Shown: piece after piece, positions 13,400 to 25,926 of the stretch
How the letters are laid out: every line of letters begins with the position of its first letter
How positions within the stretch are numbered: the first letter of the stretch is position 1
NCBI RefSeq assembly: GCF_963678635.1
Contig: NC_087063.1
Location: forward strand, 82,011,574-82,075,573
Length of the DNA: 64,000 bases
Origin: Symsagittifera roscoffensis
Taxonomy: Eukaryota; Xenacoelomorpha; Acoela; Convolutidae
Reading direction: 5' to 3'
Notes under the pieces: model-generated
Databases searched by the model: none
What the model was told of the DNA's origin: nothing
What the model saw: only the letters and a program-made list of their open reading frames with translations
Position numbers and translations under genes: made by a program

Positions 13400-16300
13400 C
13401 GGGTACCAGGGTATTTGAAACAATCAGACAGTGGCTGGTGCCCTGAAGACTCTAGTTATTCGGTTCAGATACCAGTACATTTGCAACAAACATGCAGTGG
13501 TACGTGCCGTGAAGCTTCCAATTACCCCGCTTCGGGTACCAGGGTTTTGCAACAAGCAGTCAGTGGTACGTGTCCTGAGGCTTCAAATAGAAAATTTTGG
13601 TTATGAGTGCATTTGCAACAATCAGACAGTGGTAGGTGCCCTGAACCCTCCAATTTTTGCGTTTCAGGTACCAGGGTTTTTGCAAGAAACATACAGTGGT
13701 ACGTGCCGTGAAGCTTCTTATCACCACGATTCGGGTATCAGGACAATTGCAACAAACATACAGTGGCATGTGCCCTGGAGCTTTCAATTACCCCGCTTCG
13801 GGTACCAGAGTTTTGCAAGAAACAGAAAGTGGTACGTGTCCTGAGGCTTCAAATAAAATTTTTTGGTTACGAGTGCATTTGCAACAATCAGACAGTGGTA
13901 GGTGCCCTGAACCCTCCAATTTTGCGTTTCAGGTACCAGGGTTTTTGCAAGAAACATACAGTGGTACGTGCCGCGAAGCTTCTTATCACCACGATTCGGG
14001 TATCAGGACAATTGCAACAAACATACAGTGGCATGTGCCCTGGAGCTTTCAATTACCCCGCTTCGGGTACCAGAGTTTTGCAAGAAACAGAAAGTGGTAC
14101 GTGTCCTGAGGCTTCGAATAGAACAATTCGGGTACCGGGGTTTTTGCAACATATAGGCAGTGGCAGGGGAAACGATGCTTTCAAATTCTCCGGTTCGGGT
14201 ACCAGGGTAATAGCAACAATCAGACAGTGGCAGGTGTCCTGAAGCTTCAAATTACAGCAACTCGGGTACCAGGGCAATTGCAACAATCAGATAGTGGCAC
14301 GTACTTTGAAGCTTCCAAATACCTCGATTCGGGTACCAGGTTATTTGAAACAAACAGACAGTGGCACGTGCCCTGAAGCTTTCAACTACCCCGATTCGGG
14401 TACGAGGGTATAGGCAACAATCAGGCTTTGGCACGTCTCCTGAAGCCTCAAATTACAGCAACTCGGGTATCAGGGTATTTGGACAATCATATAGTGGCAT
14501 TTGCACTGAAGCTTCTAATTACCCCGCTTCGGGTACCAGTGAATTGCAAAAAACAGACAGTGGTATGTGTCCTGAGGCGTCAAATAGAAAAATTTGGGAC
14601 CAGGGTTTTTCAACAATCAAACACTGGCAGGTCATCCGAAGCTTCCGATTACTCCGATTCGGGTACTAGGGCATTTGCAACAAACAGTCAGTGGCATGAG
14701 CCCTGAAGCTTCCGACTAACCCGATTCGGGTAACAGGTTACTTGTAACAAACAGACGGTGGGACGTGCCCTGAAGCTTCCAATTACCCCGATTAGGGTAT
14801 CAGGTTATTGGTAACAAACAGACAGTGGCACTTGTTCCGGAGCTTCAAATTAGAACAACTCGGGTACCAGGGCATTTGCAATAATCAGACAGTGGCACTT
14901 GTCCTGAAGCTTCCAAATTCCCCCTTTCAGGAACCAGGGTATTTGCAACAATCAGACAGTGACTGGTGCCCTGAAGACTCTGGTTATCCGATTCAGATAC
15001 CAGTACATTTGCAACAAACATACAGTGGTACGTGCCGTAAAGCTTCCAATTAACCCGCTTCGGGTACCAGGGTTTTGCAACAAACAGTCAGTGGTACGTG
15101 TCCTGAGGCTTCAAATAGAAAATTTTGGTTACGAGTCAGTGACATGAGCCCCGAGTGCATTTTCAACAATCAGACAGTGGTAGGTGCCCTGAACTCTCCA
15201 ATTTTTGCGTTTCAGGTACCAGGGTTTTTGCAAGAAACATACAGTGGTACGTGCCGTGAAGCTTCTTATCACCACGATTCGGGTATCAGGACAATTGCAA
15301 CAAACATACAGTGGCATGTGCCCTGGAGCTTTCAATTACCCCGCTTCGGGTACCAGAGTTTTGCAAGAAACAGACAGTGGTACGTGTCCTGAGGCTTCGA
15401 ATAGAACAATTCGGGTACCAGGGTTTTTTAAACATATAGGCAGTGGCAGGGGCCACAATGCTTTCAAATTCTCCGGTTCGGATACCAGGGTAATAGCAAC
15501 AATCAGACAGTGGCAGGTGTCCTGAAGTTTCAAATTACAGCAACTCGGTATCAGGGTATTTGCAACAATCAGGTAGTGGCATTTGCACTGAAGCTTCCAA
15601 TTACCCCGCTTCGGGTACCAGTGAATTGCAAAAAACAGACAGTTGTATGTGTCCTGAGGCGTCAATTAGAAAAATTTGGGTACCAGGGTTTTTCAACAGT
15701 CAAACACTGGCAGGTCATCTGAAGCTTCCGATTACTCCGATTCGGGTACTAGGGCATTTGCAACAAAGAGACAGTGGCATGAGCCCTGAAGCTTCCGACT
15801 AAACCTATTCGGGTAACAGGTTACTTGTAACAAACAGACGGTGGGACGTGCCCTGAAGCTTCCAATTACCCCAATTAGGGTATCAGGTTATTGGTAACAA
15901 ACAGATAGTGGCACGTGTTCCGAAGCTTCAGATTACAAATACTCGGGTACCAGGGCATTTGCAATAATCTGACAGTGGCACTTGTCCTGAAGCTTCCAAA
16001 TTCCTCCTTTCGGGTACCAGGGCTTTTGCAACAATCAGACAGTGGCATGTGCCCTGGAGCTTTCAATTACCCCGCTTCGGGTACCAGGGTTTTGCAACAA
16101 ACAGTCAGTGGTACGTGTCCTTAGGCTTCAAATAAAAAATTTTGGTTACGAGTGCATTTGCAACAATCAGACAGTGGTAGGTGCCCTGAACCCTCCAATT
16201 TTTGCGTTTCAGGTACCAGGGTTTTTGCAATAATCAGACAGTGGCACTTGTCCTGAAGCTTCCAAATTCCCCCTTTTGGGTACCAGGGTATTTGCAACAA

Positions 16301-19300
16301 TCAGACAGTGACTGGTGCCCTGAAGACTCTGGTTATCCGATTCAGATACCAGTACATTTGCAACAAACATACAGTGGTACGTGCCGTAAAGCTTCCAATT
16401 AACCCGCTTCGGGTACCAGGGTTTTGCAACAAACAGTCAGTGGTACGTGTCCTGAGGCTTCAAATAGAAAATTTTGGTTACGAGTCAGTGGCATGAGCCC
16501 CGAGTGCATTTTCAACAATCAGACAGTGGTAGGTGCCCTGAACCCTCCAATTTTTGCGTTTCAGGTACCAGGGTTTTTGCAAGAAACATACAGTGGTACG
16601 TGCCGTGAAGCTTCTTATCACCACGATTCGGGTATCAGGACAATTGCAACAAACATACAGTGGCATGTGCCCTGGAGCTTTCAATTACCCCGCTTCGGGT
16701 ACCAGAGTTTTGCAAGAAACAGACAGTGGTACGTGTCCTGAGGCTTCGAATAGAACAATTCGGGTACCAGGGTTTTTTAAACATATAGGCAGTGGCAGGG
16801 GCCACAATGCTTTCAAATTCTCCGGTTCGGATACCAGGGTAATAGCAACAATCAGACAGTGGCAGGTGTCCTGAAGTTTCAAATTACAGCAACTCGGGTA
16901 CCAGGGCAATTGCAACAATCAGATAGTGGCACGTACTTTGAAGCTTCCAAATACCCCGATTCGGGTACCAGGTTATTTGAAACAAACAGACAGTGGCACG
17001 TGCCCTGAAGCTTTCAACTACCCCGATTCGGGTACGAGGGTATTGGCAACAATCAGGCATTGGCACGTCTCCTGAAGCCTCAAATTACAGCAACTCGGTA
17101 TCAGGGTATTTGCAACAATCAGGTAGTGGCATTTGCACTGAAGCTTCCAATTACCCCGCTTCGGGTACCAGTGAATTGCAAAAAACAGACAGTGGTATGT
17201 GTCCTGAGGCGTCAAATAGAAAAATTTGGGACCAGGGTTTTTCAACAATCAAACACTGGCAGGTCATCCGAAGCTTCCGATTACTCCGATTCGGGTACTA
17301 GGGCATTTGCAACAAACAGTCAGTGGCATGAGCCCTGAAGCTTCCGACTAACCCTATTCGGGTAACAGGTTACTTGTAACAAACAGACGGTGGGACGTGC
17401 CCTGAAGCTTCCAATTACCCCAATTAGGGTATCAGGTTATTGGTAACAAACAGATAGTGGCACGTGTTCCGAAGCTTCAAATTACAAATACTCGGGTACC
17501 AGGGCATTTGCAATAATCTGACAGTGGCACTTGTCCTGAAGCTTCCAAATTCCTCCTTTCGGGTACCAGGGCTTTTGCAACAATCAGACAGTGGCATGTG
17601 CCCTGGAGCTTTCAATTACCCCGCTTCGGGTACCAGGGTTTTGCAACAAACAGTCAGTGGTACGTGTCCTTAGACTTCAAATAAAAAATTTTGGTTACGA
17701 GTGCATTTGCAACAATCAGACAGTGGTAGGTGCCCTGAACCCTCCAATTTTTGCGTTTCAGGTACCAGGGTTTTTGCAAGAAACATACAGTGGTACGTGC
17801 CGTGAAGCTTCTTATCACCACGATTCGGGTATCAGGACAATTGCAACAAACATACAGTGGCATGTGCCCTGGAGCTTTCAATTACCCCGCTTCGGGTACC
17901 AGAGTTTTGCAAGAAACAGACAGTGGTACGTGTCCTGAGGCTTCAAATAGAACAATTCGGGTACCAGGGTTTTTGCAACATATAGGCAGTGGCAGGGGCC
18001 ACGATGCTTTCAAATTCTCCGGTTCGGGTACCAGGGTAATAGCAACAATCAGACAGTGACACGTACTTTGAAGCTTCCAAATACCCGGATTCGGGTACCA
18101 GGTTATTTGAAACAAACAGACAGTGGCACGTGCCCTGAAGCTTTCAACTACCCCGATTCGGGTACGAGGGTATAGGCAACAATCAGGCTTTGGCACGTCT
18201 CCTGAAGCCTCAAATTACAGCAACTCGGGTATCAGGGTATTTGCAACAATCAGATAGTGGCATTTGCACTGAAGCTTCCAATTACCCCGCTTCGGGTACC
18301 AGTGAATTGCAAAAAACAGACAGCGGTATGTGTCCTGAGGCGCCAAATAGAAAAATTTGGGTACCAGGGTTTTTCAACAGTCAAACACTGGCAGGTCATC
18401 TGAAGCTTCCGATTACTCCGATTCGGGTACTAGGGCATTTGCAACAAACAGACAATGGCATGAGCCCTGAAGCTTCCGACTAACCCTATTCGGGTAACAG
18501 GTTACTTGTAACAAACAGACGGTGGGACGTGCCCTGAAGCTTCCAATTACCCCGATTAGGGTATCAGGTTATTGGTAACAAACAGACAGTGGCACGTGAT
18601 CCGAAGCTTCAAATTACAACAACTCGGGTACCAGGGCGTTTGCAATAATCAGACAGTGGCACTTGTCCTGAAGCTTCCAAATTCCCCCTTTCGGGTACCA
18701 GGGTATTTGCAACAATCAGACAGTGGCTGGTGCCCTGAAGACTCTGGTTATCCGATTCAGATACCAGAACATTTGCAACAAACATACAGTGGTACGTGCC
18801 GTGAAGCTTCCAATTACCCCGCTTCGGGTACCAGGGTTTTGCAACAAACAGTCAGTGGTACGTGTCCTGAGGCTTCAAATAGAAAGTTTTGGTTACGAGT
18901 GCATTTGCAACAATCAGACAGTGGTAGGTGCCCTAAACCCTCCAATTTTTGCGTTTCAGTTACCAGGGTTTTTGCAAGAAACATACAGTGGTACGTGCCG
19001 TGAAGCTTCATATCACCACGATTCGGGTATCAGGACAATTGCAACAAACATACAGTGGCATGTGCCCTAGAGCTTTCAATTACCCCGCTTCGGGTACCAG
19101 AGTTTTGCAAGAAACAGAAAGTGGTACGTGTCCTGAGGCTTCGAATAGAACAATTCGGGTACCAGTGTTTTTGCAACATATAGGCAGTGGCAGGGGCCAC
19201 GATGCTTTGAAATTCTCCGGTTCGGGTACCAGGGTAATAGCAACAATCAGACAGTGGCAGGTGTCCTGAACCTTCAAATTACAGCAACTCGGGTACCAAG

Positions 19301-22300
19301 GCAATTGCAACAATCAGATAGTGGCACGTACTTTGAAGCTTCCAAATACCCCGATTCGGGTACCAGGTTATTTGAAACAAACAGACAGTGGCACGTGCCC
19401 TGAAGCTTTCAACTACCCCGATTCGGGTACGAGGGTATAGGCAACAATCAGGCTTTGGCACGTCTCCTGAAGCCTCAAATTACAGCAACTCGGGTATCAG
19501 GGTATTTGCAACAATCAGATAGTGGCATTTGCACTGAAGCTTCCAATTACCCCGCTTCGGGTACCAGTGAATTGCAAAAAACAGACAGTGGTTTGTGTCC
19601 TGAGGCGTCAAATAGAAAAATTTGGGTACCAGGGTTTTTCAACAGTCAAACACTGGCAGGTCATCTGAAGCTTCCGATTACTCCGATTCGGGTACTAGGG
19701 CATTTGCAACAAACAGACAGTGGCACGTGATCCGAAGCTTCAAATTACAACAACTCGGGTACCAGGGCATTTGCAATAATCAGACAGTGGCACTTGTCCT
19801 GAAGCTTCCAATTACCCCGCTTCGTTTACCAGGGTTTTGCAACAAACAGTCAGTGGTACGTGTCCTGAGGCTTCAAATAGAAAGTTTTGGTTACGAGTGC
19901 ATTTGCAACAATCAGACAGTGGTAGGTGCCCTAAACCCTCCAATTTTTGCGTTTCAGGTACCAGGGTTTTTGCAAGAAACATACAGTGGTACGTGCCGTG
20001 AAGCTTCATATCACCACGATTCGGGTATCAGGACAATTGCAACAAACATACAGTGGCATGTGCCCTGGAGCTTTCAATTACCCCGCTTCGGGTACCAGAG
20101 TTTTGCAAGAAACAGAAAGTGGTACGTGTCCTGAGGCTTCGAATAGATCAATTCGGGTACCAGGGTTTTTGCAACATATAGGCAGTGGCAGGGGCCACGA
20201 TGCTTTCAAATTCTCCGGTTCGGGTACCAGGGTAATAGCAACAATCAGACAGTGGCAGGTGTCTTGAAGCTTCAAATTACAGCAACTCGGGTACCAGGGC
20301 AATTGCAACAATCAGATAGTGGCACGTACTTTGAAGCTTCCAAATACCCCGATTCGGGTACCAGGTTATTTGAAACAAACAGACAGTGGCACGTGCCCTG
20401 AAGCTTTCAACTACCCCGATTCGGGTACGAGGGTATAGGCAACAATCAGGCTTTGGCACGTCTCCTGAAGCCTCAAATTACAGCAACTCGGGTATCAGGG
20501 TATTTGCAACAATCAGATAGTGGCATTTGCACTGAAGCTTCCAATTACCCCGCTTCGGGTACCAGTGAAATGCAAAAAACAGACAGTGGTATGTGTCCTG
20601 AGGCGTCAAATAGAAAAATTTGGGTACCAGGGTTTTTAAACAGTCAAACACTGGCAGGTCATCTGAAGCTTCCGATTACTCCGATTCGGGTACTAGGGCA
20701 TTTGCAACAAACAGACAATGGCATGAGCCCTGAAGCTTCCGACTAACCCTACTCGGGTAACAGGTTACTTGTAACAAACAGACGGTGGGACGTGCCCTGA
20801 AGCTTCCAATTACCCCGATTAGGGTATCAGGTTATTGGTAACAAACAGACAATGGCACGTGATCCGAAGCTTCAAATTACATCAACTCGGGTACCCGGGC
20901 ATTTGCAATAATCAGACAGTGGCACTTGTCCTGAAGCTTCCAAATTCCCCCTTTCGGGTACCAGAGTATTTGCAACAATCAGACAGTGGCTGGTGCCCTG
21001 AAGACTCTGGTTATCCGATTCAGATACCAGAACATTTGCAACAAACATACAGTGGTACGTGCCGTGAAGCTTCCAATTACCCCGCTTCGGGTACCAGGGT
21101 TTTGCAACAAACTGTCAGTGGTACGTGTCCTGAGGCTTCAAATAGAAAATTTTGGTTACGAGTGCATTTGCAACAATCAGACAGTGGTAGGTGCCCTAAA
21201 CCCTCCAATTTTTGCGTTTCAGTTACCAGGGTTTTTGCAAGAAACATACAGTGGTACGTGCCGTGAAGCTTCATATCACCACGATTCGGGTATCAGGACA
21301 ATTGCAACAAACCTACAGTGGCATGTGCCCTGGAGCTTTCAATTACCCCGCTTCGGGTACCAGAGTTTTGCAAGAACAGAAAGTGGTACGTGTCCTGAGG
21401 CTTCGAATAGAACAATTCGGGTACCAGGGTTTTTGCAACATATAGGCAGTGGCAGGGGCCACGATGCTTTCAAATTCTCCGGTTCGGGTACCAGGGTAAT
21501 AGCAACAATCAGACAGCGGCAGGTGTCTGAAGCTTCAAATTACAGCAACTCGGGTACCAGGGCAATTGCAACCATCAGATAGTGGCACGTACTTTGAAGC
21601 TTCCAAATACCCCGATTCGGGTACCAGGTTATTTGAAACAAACAGACAGTGGCACGTGCCCTGAAGCTTTCAACTACCCCGATTCGGGTACGAGGGTATA
21701 GGCAACAATCAGGCTTTGGCACGTCTCCTGAAGCCTCAAATTACAGCAACTCGGGTATCAGGGTATTTGCAACAATCAGATAGTGGCATTTGCACTGAAG
21801 CTTCCAATTACCCCGCTTCGGGTACCAGTGAATTGCAAAAAACAGACAGTGGTTTGTGTCCTGAGGCGTCAAATAGAAAAATTTGGGTACCAGGGTTTTT
21901 CAACAGTCAAACACTGGCAGGTCATCTGAAGCTTCCGATTACTCCGATTCGGGTACTAGGGCATTTGCAACAAACAGACAGTGGCATGAGCCCTGAAGCT
22001 TCCGACTATCCCTATTCGGGTAACAGGTTACTTGTAACAAACAGACGGTGGGACGTGCCCTGAAGCTTCCAATTACCCCGATTAGGGTATCAGGTTATTG
22101 GTAACAAACAGACAGTGGCACGTGTTCCGAAGCTTCAAATTACAGCAACTCGGGTAACAGGGCATTTGCAATAATCAGACAGTGGCACTTGTCCTGAAGC
22201 TTCCAAATTCCCCCTTTCGGGTACCAGGGTATTTGCAACAATCAGACAGTGGCTGGTGCCCTGAAGACTCTGGTTATCCGATTCAGATACCAGTACAATT

Positions 22301-23030
22301 GCAACAAACATACAGTGGTACGTGCCGTGAAGCTTCCAATTACCCCGCTTCGGGTACCAGGGTTTTGCAACAAACAGTCATTGGTACGTGTCCTGAGGCT
22401 TCAAATAGAAAATTTTGGTTACGAGAGCATTTGAAACAATCAGACAGTGGCAGGTGCCCTGAATCCTCCAATTTTTGCGTTTCGGGTACCAGGGTTTTTG
22501 CAAAAAACATACAGTGGTACGTGCCGTGAAGCTTCCTATCACCACGATTCGGGTATCAGGACATTTGCAACAAACATACAATGGCATGTGCCATGGAGCT
22601 TTTAATTACCCCGCTTCGGGTACCAGGGTTTTGCAAGAAACAGACAGTGGTACCTGTCCTGAGGCTTCGAATAGAACAATTCGGGTACCAGGGTTTTGCA
22701 ACAAATAGGCAGTGGCAGGTGCCACGATGCTTTCAAATTCTCCGGTTCGGGTACCAGGGTAATAGCAATAATCAGACAATGGCAGGTGTCCTGAAGCTTC
22801 AAATTACGGCAACTCGGGTACCAGGGTATTTGCAACAATCAGATAGTGGCACCTGCTTTGAAGCTTCCAGATACCCTGATTCGGGTACCAGGTTATTTGA
22901 AACAAACAGACAGTGCCACGTGCCCTGAAGCTTTCAACTACCCCGATTCGGGTACGAGGGTATTGGCAACAATCAGGCAGTGGCACGTCTCCTGAAGCCT
23001 CAAATTACAGCAACTCGGGTATCAGCGTTT
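13400..23030. repeat. Higher-order repeat domain, ~1.0-1.35 kb super-units, within the 67-bp array
   Basis: An unusual unit (TTTTTGCAAGAAACATACAG followed by a CTTCTTATCACC or CTTCATATCACC variant) marks each super-unit. It appears at about 13680, 13943, 15228, 16577, 17774, 18972, 19970, 21235 and, in a variant form, 22498. Successive distances from 15.2 kb onward are about 1349, 1197, 1198, 998, 1265 and 1263 bp, equal to roughly 20, 18, 18, 15, 19 and 19 basic units. A super-unit also contains a unit with TAGAAAATTTTGGTTACGAG and one with ACATATAGGCAGTGGCAGGG. Neighbouring super-units are much more alike than neighbouring basic units. This is the pattern of higher-order satellite made by unequal exchange. 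Confidence 0.85.
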
Positions 23031-24619
23031 TTGCAATAATCAGACAGTGGCACTTGTCCTGAAGCTTCCAAATTCCCCCTTTCGGGTACCAGGGTATTTG
23101 CAACAATCAGACAGTGGCTGGTGCCCTGACGACTCCAGTTATCCGATTCAGATACCAGTGCGTTTGCATCATACCAGTACAGTTGCATCAAACAGTGGTA
23201 CAAGCCGTGAAGCTTCCAATTACCACGATTCGGGTACCAGGGCCTTTGCAACAAACATACATTTGCAGGAGCACTGAAGCTTCCGACTACCCTATTCGGG
23301 TAACAGGTTACTTGTATTAAACTGACTGTGGGACGTGCCCTGAAGCTTCCAATTACCCCGATTAGGGTATCAGGTGATTGGTAACAAACATACAGTGGCA
23401 CGTGCTCCGAAGCTTCCAATTACCCCGATTCGGGCGGAAGTTATTGGTAACAAACAGACAGTGGCATGTGCTCCGAAGCTTCTAATTACCCCGATTTGGG
23501 TATCAGAGTTTTTGCAACAAACAGACAGTGGCAGGTGCCGTGAAGCTTCCTATCGCCACGATTCGGGTACCAGGGCATTTGCAACAATCAAACACTGGCA
23601 GGTCACCTGAAGCTTACGATTACCCCGATTCGGGTGCTAGGGCATTTGCAACAAACAGACAGTGGCATGAGCCCTGAAGCTTCCGACTACCCCTATTCGG
23701 GTAAGAGGTTACTTGTAACAAACAGACGGTGGGACGTGCCCTGAAGCTTCCAATTACACCGATTAGGGTATCAGGTTTTTGGTAACAAACAGACAGTGGC
23801 CCGTGTTCCGAAGCTTCAAATTTTCCGTTTCGGGTACCAGGGTATTAGCAACAATCAGACAGTGGCAGGTGCCCTGAAGCCTCCAATTACCCTGATTCGT
23901 ATACCATGATATTTGCAACAAAACAGACAGTGGCACGTGCCGTTAAGCTTTCAATTACCACAATTCGGGTACCAGGGCCTTTGCAACAAACCGACAGGGG
24001 CAGGTGCCCTGAAGTTGCCATTTGCCCCGAATCATTAATGGAGTATTTGCAAAAAACATACATTGGTACGCACACTGAAGCTTCCAATTACTCCAATTCG
24101 TGTACCAGGCTTTTTGTAATAAACGACAGTGGCACGTGCACTGAAGTTTTAATAACACCGATTCGGGTACCAGGGTATTTGCAACAAGCAGACAGTGGCA
24201 TGAGTCCTGAAGATTCTAATTGCTCCACTTTGGGCACCAATGTGTTTGCAAAAAACGCAGAGGAAAATGCCCTGAAGCTTTCAGCTAACCCGAGTCGGGT
24301 AACAGGGTTTTTGCAACAAACAGACAGAGGCACGTGCCCGGAAGGTGCCATTTATCCAGATTCATTAATAGAGTATTTGCAATGAACAGACCTAGGCACT
24401 TCCCCTGGAGCTTCAAATTACCCCGATTCGCGTACCAGGGTGTTTGCAACAAACAGACATTGGTACGTCCCCTGAAGCTTCCAAGTACCCCGAATCGGGT
24501 ACCAGGGTGTTTGCATTAAGCAGACAGTGACTCTTGCCCTGAAGCTTCCAATATCCCCACTTCGGGTACCAGATTAATTTTAACAAAAAGACAGTGGCAC
24601 CTGCTATGAAGTTTCCATT

Positions 24620-25602
24620 AAGTCTTCAGTCTCTCTCATAATTGGGTGGTTTTCATGAAACGTTGAGATATCAGAGATCATCGCCTCTCATAATCAATCA
24701 AAATCAATCAAGTATCAAAATATCACTAAAGTCCAACAAATTGTTAACCAGTCATAGTCTCCAACTCATTCCTTGATGGTTCAGTATATATCATTTTTCC
24801 GGGTTAACCTCCATACACCAAAAATGATTACAATACATTTCCATGCATCAAGTGTATGGAAAATGCTTGTCATAAAATTTTCGTGCAATTTTGAAAATTG
24901 GTTGAAAAAGATATAAACTAATTTCTGCGACTAATTGGATCTCCCAAAATAGTCTGGTGAGGAAAAAAACCAAGGTTTTTAATTTTTTTAAAAACGCCTA
25001 TCATATATTTTCCATATATGGAAATTATATGACTAGCATTTTTTTGACTAGCATTTTTGAAGTAATTTTAAAATTGCCCCAAAAATTGTTGTTGTTATAT
25101 TGGAACGCAAAGCGAGTTTTGTACGGAAACAAACATTTTCCAGTTTTTTTTACATGTAAATTCAAATTTTTGTGTGCATGACGTAGTCTGGATACACAAA
25201 ATTTGGATTTTTTGCCGTTTCTCTGGATAATTTTTTCAAAACGCTCAAAACGCCCACTTATTTTGTGTGACATGTTTGCACCTCGCGAAGTTTTTTCTAC
25301 GTATCTATCCGGTCAGTCAATATGTTGTTTGCGATGGCAGGTACTTTTGACATGGAACTTCTGAAGGGTTACTCATCCTACAAAATATACCCCTACCATA
25401 GAACTTTTTGTTAAATTTAAGAAAAATTGCGTTATCTCAGATTTTTTATATAAAATTTCAAGGATCATTCCGCTATCTTACAACTCTCTTTCAAGAAAAA
25501 CTACCTCTCCTGTAACAACTTTCGATTTTTTTATTTAAAAGATTTTTTAGTAAGATTTTTTTTAGAAAAGTTCTAAGATAGCGACTTTTCATCAAACTGG
25601 GT
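24620..25602. other. AT-rich flank of the array, no gene recognised
   Basis: Overlapping open frames on both strands (24957-25181 +, 25025-25273 -) are low in complexity and I do not accept either as a gene. There is a short inverted repeat around 25005-25025 (TTTTCCATATATGGAAA). The matching stretch in the second duplication copy is 28746-29728. Confidence 0.45.
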
Positions 25603-25926
25603 CGGATTGGATGCCTCGACACGCTGCTCGGATTGATCAAAGCCCTCGATACCAACGCGCATGCAATGGTTCAGAACGATGCTGGGATTTCACAGCCATT
25701 TGGATACACATGTAATGTCCTAGCTCCCGTGTTTGTCGATAACTTCATCTTGCTCCTGAGAGATGCCTATGGTGATTGTTCTTCAGGTGCGAAGTTGTAC
25801 ACGCACTAGGACAGAGATCTGTTCAATCAGGGCAGGTTCTGGGCGAAAACAAATCACGTGAAAACGCGAGTGATAGATAATTGCTTTTGGCAGACAAGTC
25901 TGCATTCGCCTCGCACTCGGCAGTGA
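25603..25926 (+). pseudogene. LINE (non-LTR) reverse transcriptase relic, copy 1
   Basis: Read in + frame from CGG at 25603, the sequence gives residues typical of non-LTR reverse transcriptases around motifs 2-3. It has LLGLIKALDTNAHAMVQNDA, then GISQPFGY, then a collapsed VLAPVFVDNFILLLRDAYGD in place of the usual RQGCVLSP-LLF-like block. An in-frame TAG (25807-25809) interrupts it, the frame then runs to TGA at 25924, and the catalytic YADD-like box is absent. It is a short dead fragment of a much longer element. The call rests on the pattern of the family, not on a search. Confidence 0.6.

Larger units (their letters stand above)
5386..24619. repeat. Large ~67-bp minisatellite/satellite array (about 285-290 units)
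   Basis: A unit of about 67 bp repeats without interruption for 19.2 kb. Its most conserved parts are TTCGGGTACCAGGG, TTTGCAACAAACAGACAGTG, GGCACGTGCCCTGAAGCTTC and CAATTACCCCGA. The consensus is about 52% G+C, well above the flanks. Each typical unit has three perfect palindromes (GGTACC, GGCACGTGCC, GAAGCTTC) and a dyad across the unit junction (TACCC, 6-nt loop, GGGTA). Two variant classes alternate: AACAAACAGACAGTGGCACG with GAAGCTTCC, and AACAATCAGACAGTGGCAGG with GAAGCCTCC. Because 67 is not a multiple of 3 and the consensus has few stops, many overlapping open frames up to ~200 codons occur on both strands. I treat these as by-products. It most resembles non-coding satellite DNA; chromosomal role unknown. 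Confidence 0.95.

Noticed and set aside
5446-24519. Over a hundred open frames of 60-204 codons in the 67-bp array
   Set aside because: They are overlapping readings of the same repeat unit on both strands. No frame has a consistent start, composition or domain.
5386-24619. CRISPR array
   Set aside because: Regular spacing superficially fits, but there are no unique spacers between repeats, units vary continuously, and the context is eukaryotic.
5386-24619. CENP-B-box-like motif in the satellite unit (TTCG...CGGG words)
   Set aside because: The TTCG and CGGG words overlap in ATTCGGG instead of having the spacing of the 17-bp CENP-B box, so the motif is not met.
24957-25273. Open frames on both strands in the duplicated flank
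   Set aside because: Low-complexity, mutually overlapping, and the preserved frame in the second copy only reflects the perfect duplication.
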